Shown here one piece after another: positions 32,685-37,303 of a stretch of 37,303 nucleotides of DNA. The notes below the pieces were generated by a model that had not been told where the DNA came from, searched no databases, and saw nothing but the letters and a program-made list of their open reading frames with translations. The translations under genes were made by a program, and so were the position numbers. Within the stretch, counting starts at the first letter, position 1. Each line of letters opens with the position of its first letter. The stretch is from an uncultured Prevotella sp. (GTDB lineage Bacteria > Bacteroidota > Bacteroidia > Bacteroidales > Bacteroidaceae): contig NZ_URNN01000008.1 of assembly GCF_900549175.1 (NCBI RefSeq), forward strand, positions 1-37,303, written 5' to 3'.

Positions 32685-33410
32685 ATGTACGAAACAGAAA
32701 TAAACAGATACTTGGAAAGACACGGCTTTGGGACATTCAGTCCCAAAGCCGTTCTTTTTGATATGGACGGCGTTCTCTACAACTCGATGCCCAACCATGC
32801 CCAAAGCTGGCACGCATCGATGAAGACTTTCGGTCTCGACATGCCGCCGGAAGACGCATACAAGTATGAAGGTATGAGAGGCGTGGAGACCATCAAGCTG
32901 ATAGCACGCGAACAATGGCGCCGCGAACTCACCGACAAGGAGGCTCAGGACATGTATGCAGAGAAAGCCCGCATGTTCTCACAGTGTCCCACGGCCGGCA
33001 TGATGGAAGGCGTGAGGGAGCTGCAACAGAAGATAAAAGCCGACGGACTGAAAATAGTTGTGGTGACAGGCAGCGGCCAGCGCACACTGCTTGACAGACT
33101 TGTAACGGAGTTCGACGGTCTGGTATGCCCCGAGCTGATAGTGTCGAGCTTTGATGTCACACACGGCAAACCCGATCCGGAGCCATACCTGAAAGGACTG
33201 GAGAAGGCCGGCGTGGAGCCGTGGGAGGCCATTGTGGTGGAAAACGCCCCGCTCGGAGTGCGTGCCGGAGTGGCCGCAAGGATATTCACCGTGGCCGTAA
33301 ACACCGGTCCGCTGCCCGACAGCATGCTTGCCGACGAAGGGGCAAGCATCATTTTCGGCAGTATGCCCGCGTTCCGCGACAGTTGGGAAACACTGAAAGC
33401 GGCGTTTTAA
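32685..33410 (+). CDS. HAD-superfamily phosphatase/phosphomutase-like protein (241 aa)
   Basis: Haloacid dehalogenase subfamily with the beta-phosphoglucomutase/PGPase type cap. Motif I is FDMDGVLYNSMP (residues about 25-36), motif II VVVTGSGQ, motif III the Lys in GKPDPEPYLKGLEKAG, and motif IV VVENAPLGVRAG. The first 20 residues form a short N-terminal extension (ERHGFGTFSPK) before the Rossmann core. It is 42 bp downstream of pgi and probably cotranscribed. Substrate unknown; a sugar phosphate is plausible from context. A terminator-like hairpin lies inside the first 25 codons. Confidence 0.9.
   Translation: MYETEINRYLERHGFGTFSPKAVLFDMDGVLYNSMPNHAQSWHASMKTFGLDMPPEDAYKYEGMRGVETIKLIAREQWRRELTDKEAQDMYAEKARMFSQCPTAGMMEGVRELQQKIKADGLKIVVVTGSGQRTLLDRLVTEFDGLVCPELIVSSFDVTHGKPDPEPYLKGLEKAGVEPWEAIVVENAPLGVRAGVAARIFTVAVNTGPLPDSMLADEGASIIFGSMPAFRDSWETLKAAF
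32723..32757 (+). terminator. Terminator-like hairpin with T-tract inside the HAD coding start
   Basis: CGGCTTTGGGAC (32723-32734, first base paired to the last of the right arm) and GTCCCAAAGCCG (32740-32751) are perfect complements around ATTCA, followed by TTCTTTTTG. The form is that of an intrinsic terminator, yet it lies between codons 13 and 25 of the HAD gene and just downstream of pgi. It may attenuate readthrough from pgi into the HAD gene. Confidence 0.7.
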
Positions 33411-33448
33411 AATATAGAGACTGTACCAAGATAAGGTTCACGCAATTT

Positions 33449-33562
33449 GTAGGGACATATTCTTGTATTTGTCCGCAAAATAAACGTTGAATATCAATAC
33501 GTTACGAGCGGACAAATACAAGAACATGTCCCTACAAAGCATCATGTAACCATTTTGACACA
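33449..33562. repeat. MITE-like inverted-repeat element, copy C
   Basis: Inner arms at 33449-33475 and 33509-33535 match those of copy B with one mismatch. The centre shares TTGAATATCAATA, and the right end reads GTAACCATTTTGACACA (to 33562). The left terminal repeat is lost or unrecognisable. It lies 24 bp beyond the stop codon of the minus-strand DUF4738 gene, between two convergent genes. Confidence 0.85.
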
Positions 33563-33585
33563 CCATCCTTTTTACGATTCCACCC

Positions 33586-34161
33586 TCATACGCCGTCCTC
33601 GTCGGAATCGTCGCCGCCGGCATCGCCGGCGTTCGTATCCATCTGTGTGTCACGCGCAATGCTGATGCCGCCCGTGCCCGACACACGCACCAGCAACGGT
33701 ATGTACTCGTCTGTCTGAGGGTGACTCACACTCGCGGCAAACACCACCGACTGTCCGTCAACCCTGTCGAACACCAGCCCTTCGAGGATTCCCGTCGCGC
33801 GATAGTCATCGTCGAGGCAGGCGTCAAAATCCTTTTTGGTGAATGACTTCTTTAGAAACACGCTGCCGTCGGCCCGCCGTATCTCCAAAGAAATCCTGTT
33901 GTCGACAAACTTCTGGCCCGTTTCGTCCTTCACCATTGCCAGGCTGTCGTCGGCCATACGCACTATCTCGCAGCGGTAAGTGGCCCCGAGCCACTTCACG
34001 TCATCCTTAGACTGTACATAGTCCTGCATCCTTATCGGTTGCGACGGTGCCTTTGCCACAACCTTACGGGTTATTATATGGTCCGGCTCTTTCTTCTCTC
34101 TGCATCCGGTCATTCCGCCGGCTACGATTCCTGTAATAAGGAACATCAACATTCTTCTCAT
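33586..34161 (-). CDS. DUF4738-family lipoprotein
   Basis: About 191 residues from MRRMLMFLITGIVAGGMTGCREKK, a lipoprotein signal with its lipid-acceptor Cys. The body shows the DUF4738 pattern: MQDYVQSKDDVKWLGATYRCEI, LVFDRVDGQSVVFAASVSHPQTDEYIPLLV, and SIARDTQMDT, followed by an acidic tail. The start is set by the promoter at 34187-34217: transcription should begin near 34180, so frames opening further upstream are unlikely. A start at 34170 is also possible. Function unknown; expected in the envelope, facing the periplasm. Confidence 0.8.
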   Translation of the reverse strand: MRRMLMFLITGIVAGGMTGCREKKEPDHIITRKVVAKAPSQPIRMQDYVQSKDDVKWLGATYRCEIVRMADDSLAMVKDETGQKFVDNRISLEIRRADGSVFLKKSFTKKDFDACLDDDYRATGILEGLVFDRVDGQSVVFAASVSHPQTDEYIPLLVRVSGTGGISIARDTQMDTNAGDAGGDDSDEDGV

Positions 34162-34186
34162 GCAGTACATTTTCTTTAGCAAGGTA

Positions 34187-34217
34187 CAAAGATACGGAAA
34201 ATGCGAGACAATACAAA
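34187..34217 (-). promoter_or_regulatory. Bacteroidales-type promoter of the DUF4738 gene
   Basis: On the minus strand TTTG (34214-34217), a 19-bp spacer and TATCTTTG (34187-34194) match the consensus exactly. It rules out the long upstream extension of the reading frame. Confidence 0.75.
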
Positions 34218-34264
34218 ACAACGGCGCCATTTTTATTTCCCATACGCATCCCCCTGTACAGAAA

Positions 34265-34291
34265 GGGGTGAAGAGCCAAGCTCCCCACCCC
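34265..34291 (-). terminator. Probable intrinsic terminator of the DUF4890 gene
   Basis: On the minus strand GGGGTG and CACCCC pair, with inner GGAGC/GCTCT pairing, and TTTC follows. It stands between the end of the DUF4890 gene (34420) and the promoter of the DUF4738 gene. Confidence 0.6.
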
Positions 34292-34419
34292 ATATTATCC
34301 CTTAATCTTTCACGCTAAAAAACGCCTTTACCCAATTGAGAAGGCACGCTTGCCTTGGCAAAAATTAACCTTTTATGTTTAACCTAAATCACTATGATTC
34401 TCATCTTTCTCTCCGCATC

Positions 34420-34836
34420 TCAGCGACGAATCGGAACCTGACGCTGCATGCGCTTGTCAGCGTCTTCGGTATACTTCTTATACTGTTCGGCCGTCATTAT
34501 GCCCTTCAGCTGCTCGTTGTAACGCTTCATTGCGCCCCTACGCTCCGTGCGCTGTGCGCCGTCAACCTTACGCGGCTGTCCGGCGGGAGCCGTGCGCTTG
34601 CCGCCATTGGGCCTCATCCCCACCCTCATGCTGTCGGCATATCGTGTGTTCAAATCGAGAAGTTTGGCCTTCTGATCCTCGTTCAGCCCGTATCGCGTGG
34701 CCACAGCCTCGGTACGTTTCTTCACCATCTCGGTCTTGTCAACACTCTTACCGTTTCTTTTCTCACTGCCTTTCTGTGCCATTGCGGCGCAACCCACAGT
34801 CAGAGCCACCGCCAAAGTCATCACTATTCTTTTCAT
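34420..34836 (-). CDS. DUF4890-type periplasmic protein (138 aa)
   Basis: Signal peptide MKRIVMTLAVALTVGCAAMAQ, then a highly charged, helical protein (KTEMVKKRTEAVATRYGLNEDQKAKLLDLN ... YNEQLKGIMTAEQYKKYTED). The pattern of two helices with LNEDQ and MTAEQ resembles the Spy/CpxP-like LTxxQ arrangement and fits DUF4890. A periplasmic stress or chaperone role is conceivable but not shown. No TAnnTTTG element was found upstream. Confidence 0.75.
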   Translation of the reverse strand: MKRIVMTLAVALTVGCAAMAQKGSEKRNGKSVDKTEMVKKRTEAVATRYGLNEDQKAKLLDLNTRYADSMRVGMRPNGGKRTAPAGQPRKVDGAQRTERRGAMKRYNEQLKGIMTAEQYKKYTEDADKRMQRQVPIRR

Positions 34837-35050
34837 CTCGTCTTTTCTTTTTATTAAGTTCTACTTGACATTCCGTCCTCCCGCGCAGTGCATCCGATGC
34901 TGTCAGACCCTCTTCTGTCGGCCGGACCGGAACATTCGTTCATTGTTTCTCTTCTCAAGTTGCAACTATCTATATGACGATAAAAGCGGCAGAAAGTTTA
35001 AAGAAAGAATAAAATAAATCCGTTTCCTATGCGAAATTCTGTTTTTTTCG

Positions 35051-35058
35051 TATTTTTG
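35051..35058 (+). promoter_or_regulatory. Probable -7 element of the DUF4230 gene pair
   Basis: TATTTTTG followed by CACAC fits TAnnTTTG and lies 22 bp upstream of the ATG at 35081. The -33 element is not clear. Confidence 0.5.
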
Positions 35059-35080
35059 CACACATATATTATATAACGAC

Positions 35081-35788
35081 ATGAAGCAACATTTATTGTA
35101 TTTAATTACGGTTATTATTGCCGGCGCATCCGTTTCGTGCGGCAACAAGGCCAAGACCGAGGCCCGGCAGCAGGGCATCGACACCATACCCGCGCTCATA
35201 ATGCAGGTGAAAAACACCTCACGCCTGTACACCGCGGAGTACAACATACGCAAGATTGTGACCCACGATGACGTGATAAGGCTGAAAGGCACGCTGTTCA
35301 ACAACGACTTCAACCTGCGCGTGCCCGTGGGCGACCGCAAGATAGCCATTCCGATGGAGGCCACACTGAAGGCGTACATCGACTTCGGCGGCTTTTCAGA
35401 AAAGAACATCGAGCGCAACGGCGACAAGATAACCGTAATACTGCCCGACCCCAAAGTGACACTCACCGGCAGCAAGATAGACCAGAAGAACATAAAGGAG
35501 TTCGTCTCGCTCACGCGCTCGCACTTCACCGACGCCGAGATGGCCGACTACGAGCGGCAGGGACGCGCCGCCATCATAGCCAGCATACCGCAACTCGGAA
35601 TAACGGAGACCGCACGCGAGAATGCCGCACGCGTGCTCATACCGATGATAGAGCAGATGGGGTTCAGCCAAAGTGACATCACCATCACCTACCGCAAGCA
35701 ATTCGGACAAGACGACATCAGGATTCTTACGGGCGGCATGTCAGAAACAGAAACCGCACCGACTGTCAAAACAAGCACAAAGAAATGA
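35081..35788 (+). CDS. DUF4230-family protein, probable lipoprotein (235 aa)
   Basis: The N-terminus (LLYLITVIIAGASVSCGNKA) looks like a lipoprotein signal. The DUF4230 pattern follows: LYTAEYNIRKIV, KIAIPMEATLKAYIDFGGF, ITVILPDPKVTLTGSKID, and a C-terminal NAARVLIPMIEQMGFSQSDITITYRKQ. It overlaps the next gene, also DUF4230, by 4 bases (ATGA), so the two are translationally coupled. The role of the family is unknown; paired paralogues suggest a hetero-oligomer in the envelope. Confidence 0.85.
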   Translation: MKQHLLYLITVIIAGASVSCGNKAKTEARQQGIDTIPALIMQVKNTSRLYTAEYNIRKIVTHDDVIRLKGTLFNNDFNLRVPVGDRKIAIPMEATLKAYIDFGGFSEKNIERNGDKITVILPDPKVTLTGSKIDQKNIKEFVSLTRSHFTDAEMADYERQGRAAIIASIPQLGITETARENAARVLIPMIEQMGFSQSDITITYRKQFGQDDIRILTGGMSETETAPTVKTSTKK

Positions 35789-36390
35789 AAAAGACGCTCA
35801 TAACACTCAACCGCCTGCGCGTAACGGCAGTGGCCGCGGCCGTAATAATCGTGGCCATCATGATACTGAAACTGGTCAGCGCGTCAAGAAACAACGAGAT
35901 TTCGCTCTCCGCCGACAATAGTATTGACATCACCCCCGAGCAGATACAGTCGATAAAGGACATCGGCGAATGGGAGTTTCTGTCCGTTACCGACGAGGAG
36001 ATGGTGGACACCACGCGCAGCCGCCTCCTCGGCACCGACCGCCTGGTACGCATCTACTACGGCACGATGCGCCTCGGAATAAACATGCACCACGTCAGGC
36101 CGGGATGGATAAAGACGTCGGGCGACAGCGTAAGCGTGACCCTGCCGCCCGTCACACTGCTCGACCTCGACTTCATAGACGAGGCCCGCACCCGCTCGTT
36201 CTACGAGAGCGGACGGTGGACGGCCGCCGACCGCGAAGCCATGTACCACCGCGCCCACAGGATGATGACGGCCCGCGGGCTTACGCCTTCCAACATAAAC
36301 AGCGCCCGCAACAATGCCGACGCACAGATGCGCAGCCTGCTGCGGTCGATAGGTTTCAGGCACATCACCGTCAGGTTCGAGCAGCCATAG
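35785..36390 (+). CDS. DUF4230-family membrane-anchored protein (201 aa)
   Basis: A single N-terminal transmembrane helix (about residues 13-31, VTAVAAAVIIVAIMILKLV) anchors a periplasmic domain that parallels the preceding protein: WEFLSVTDEEMVDT, RIYYGTMRLGINM, VSVTLPPVTLLDLDFID, MRSLLRSIGFRHITVRFEQ. It begins within the stop codon of the preceding gene. Its last 20 bases overlap the 3' end of convergent trmO. Function unknown. Confidence 0.83.
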   Translation: MKKTLITLNRLRVTAVAAAVIIVAIMILKLVSASRNNEISLSADNSIDITPEQIQSIKDIGEWEFLSVTDEEMVDTTRSRLLGTDRLVRIYYGTMRLGINMHHVRPGWIKTSGDSVSVTLPPVTLLDLDFIDEARTRSFYESGRWTAADREAMYHRAHRMMTARGLTPSNINSARNNADAQMRSLLRSIGFRHITVRFEQP

Positions 36391-37060
36391 GCACCACTTC
36401 CGTCACCGTAAGCACACGGCCGTCCACCCTGAAGCGCACGTCGAATCCGCCGAAGGGCATGCCGTAGACGCGCGACGGGTCGTCGTGGAAATGGGGCCGC
36501 GGGTCGAGCCCGAGCACACCGGCAAGCGTCTGCCACTCTTCCGGCGCGAACACCGCCCGCAGTCCGTCGGGTATGCACACCTCCAGCGTCTGCCACTGCT
36601 CGCTGTCGGCAAAACCGCAGCGCACGCCCTCGTGGCTGTCGGCGGCGGCCACATAAGGCTTGATGTCGTAAATGGGCGTGCCGTCCATCAGGTCGGCCCC
36701 CGCCACATGTATCACCGGGCCGCACGCCCCTGCGGGTTCTATACGCTCGATACGTACCGACGAGAGTCCCAAATTGTTCGGGCGGAAGGGCGAGCGCGTG
36801 GCCCACACCCCCATCCTCACGTTTCCGCCAAGCCGAGGAGGCCGCACCGTGGTGCCCTTACGCGCCCCGGCGTTGGCCGAAAATCCCCATATCATCCATA
36901 TATAATCGAATCCGTCGAGGCCGCGCAGGGCGTCGGCGCTGCGGTATTCGGGCTCGAAGACAATGCTTCCGCGCAGTCCTTCCACCAGTCCGCTCTGCCG
37001 CGGGATGCCGAATTTGGTGGTGAACGGCGAACGGAAGTGTGCTATAGGCTTTATTTCCAT
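36371..37060 (-). CDS. trmO: tRNA (N6-threonylcarbamoyladenosine(37)-N6)-methyltransferase
   Basis: TsaA/TrmO family, which methylates t6A37 of some tRNAs using SAM. The N-terminal beta-barrel shows PIAHFRSPFTTKFGIPRQSGL, LDGFDYIWMIWGF, GVWATRSPFRPNNLGLSSVRI and DLMDGTPIYDIKPYV, all diagnostic. The C-terminal domain contains DPRPHFHDDPSRVYGMPFGGFDVRF. Length 229 residues. It is convergent with, and overlaps by 20 bp, the second DUF4230 gene. Confidence 0.94.
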   Translation of the reverse strand: MEIKPIAHFRSPFTTKFGIPRQSGLVEGLRGSIVFEPEYRSADALRGLDGFDYIWMIWGFSANAGARKGTTVRPPRLGGNVRMGVWATRSPFRPNNLGLSSVRIERIEPAGACGPVIHVAGADLMDGTPIYDIKPYVAAADSHEGVRCGFADSEQWQTLEVCIPDGLRAVFAPEEWQTLAGVLGLDPRPHFHDDPSRVYGMPFGGFDVRFRVDGRVLTVTEVVPMAART

Positions 37061-37096
37061 ATATCCCTATTAAAAGAAAAAACTAATTGCCAGATG

Positions 37097-37104
37097 CAAA
37101 ATTA
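37097..37104 (-). promoter_or_regulatory. Probable -7 element of trmO
   Basis: TAATTTTG on the minus strand matches TAnnTTTG and is followed by GCATCTGG. No clear -33 TTTG was found. The leader would be about 30 bases. Confidence 0.45.
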
Positions 37105-37177
37105 CGCATAAATTGCGAGATTTGGGTAAAGAGCGGCCCCTATAATACGAAAAACCGGCCCCCTATAATCCCCCAAA

Positions 37178-37224
37178 GGGGGATGCTGAGTCACAGAAAC
37201 ATCAACTCAGCATCCCCCCTTTTT
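37178..37224 (+). terminator. Intrinsic-terminator-like hairpin with no gene upstream on its strand
   Basis: Perfect 14-bp arms (37178-37191 and 37205-37218, core GGATGCTGAGT) enclose a 13-base loop and are followed by CTTTTTC on the plus strand. No plus-strand gene ends near it: trmO is divergent and starts at 37060. Confidence 0.7.
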
Positions 37225-37303
37225 CATAAAGTACACCGCATTTACAGATACGCCCCGCAGGGGCAGCAAGCACATAGCCCGGGGCAGAGCGAAGCGGCAC
37301 CCC
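37225..37303. other. GC-rich non-coding tail of the window
   Basis: Contains GCCCCGCAGGGGC and AGCCCGGGGCAGAGCGAAGC, short palindromic GC-rich words that look like dispersed Bacteroidales intergenic repeat text. No coding frame with recognisable similarity was seen; the sequence continues outside the window. Confidence 0.35.

Noticed and set aside
31710..32915. Minus-strand open frame (401 codons) across pgi and the HAD start
   Set aside because: Antisense to two clearly recognised genes and spanning their junction; composition is that of a shadow frame.
34162..34293. N-terminal extension of the DUF4738 protein
   Set aside because: It would run through a consensus promoter (34187-34217) and a terminator-like hairpin, and it would bury the lipoprotein signal inside the protein.

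Overview
This window comes from a chromosome of the order Bacteroidales, most likely a Prevotellaceae member (Prevotella/Segatella-like). The evidence is a SusC/SusD polysaccharide utilisation locus (PUL), an UpxY antiterminator, tails resembling type IX secretion sorting domains, the Bacteroidales-only families DUF4230, DUF4738, DUF4890 and DUF6169, and repeated promoters of the form TTTG-N19/20-TAnnTTTG. Assignment below order level is inference.

Layout. (1) 1-4884 is a patchwork. It holds the 5' end of glmS, a frameshifted DUF6169 gene behind a small gene, an UpxY-type antiterminator with no capsule genes visible, queF and a queuosine-precursor transporter, a minimal nucleotidyltransferase with a HEPN partner interrupted by a nonsense codon, and a glycosidase remnant closed by a strong bidirectional terminator. 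(2) 4983-19720 (minus strand) is one PUL running susC, susD, a three-domain SusE/F lipoprotein, a GH27-like lipoprotein, a SusB-type GH97, a GH31 and two further SusF-like proteins. A divergent SusR-like sensor/regulator lies at 19987-21630. SusB, SusR and the SusE/F modules point to an alpha-glucan, but no GH13 amylase is present; the surface GH27-like enzyme suggests an alpha-1,6-linked glucan or alpha-galactoside (hypothesis). (3) 21681-28010 (minus) is a menaquinone operon, menI-menF-menD-menB-menC-menE in transcription order. (4) 28305-33410 (plus) carries lysS, gpsA, pgi and a HAD phosphatase. (5) 33586-37060 carries small envelope proteins (DUF4738, DUF4890, two overlapping DUF4230 genes) and trmO.

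Unexplained structure. Three copies of a roughly 140-bp MITE-like inverted-repeat element (123-250, 2578-2718, 33449-33562) each sit just 3' of a minus-strand gene. Other notable structures are a perfect 28-bp inverted repeat beyond queF, a perfect 44-bp inverted repeat starting at the menB stop codon, a terminator-like hairpin with a T-tract inside the first codons of the HAD gene, four GTACAT boxes in the susC-susR gap, and an in-frame 21-bp repeat inside menE. I found no tRNA, rRNA, CRISPR array or transposase gene.
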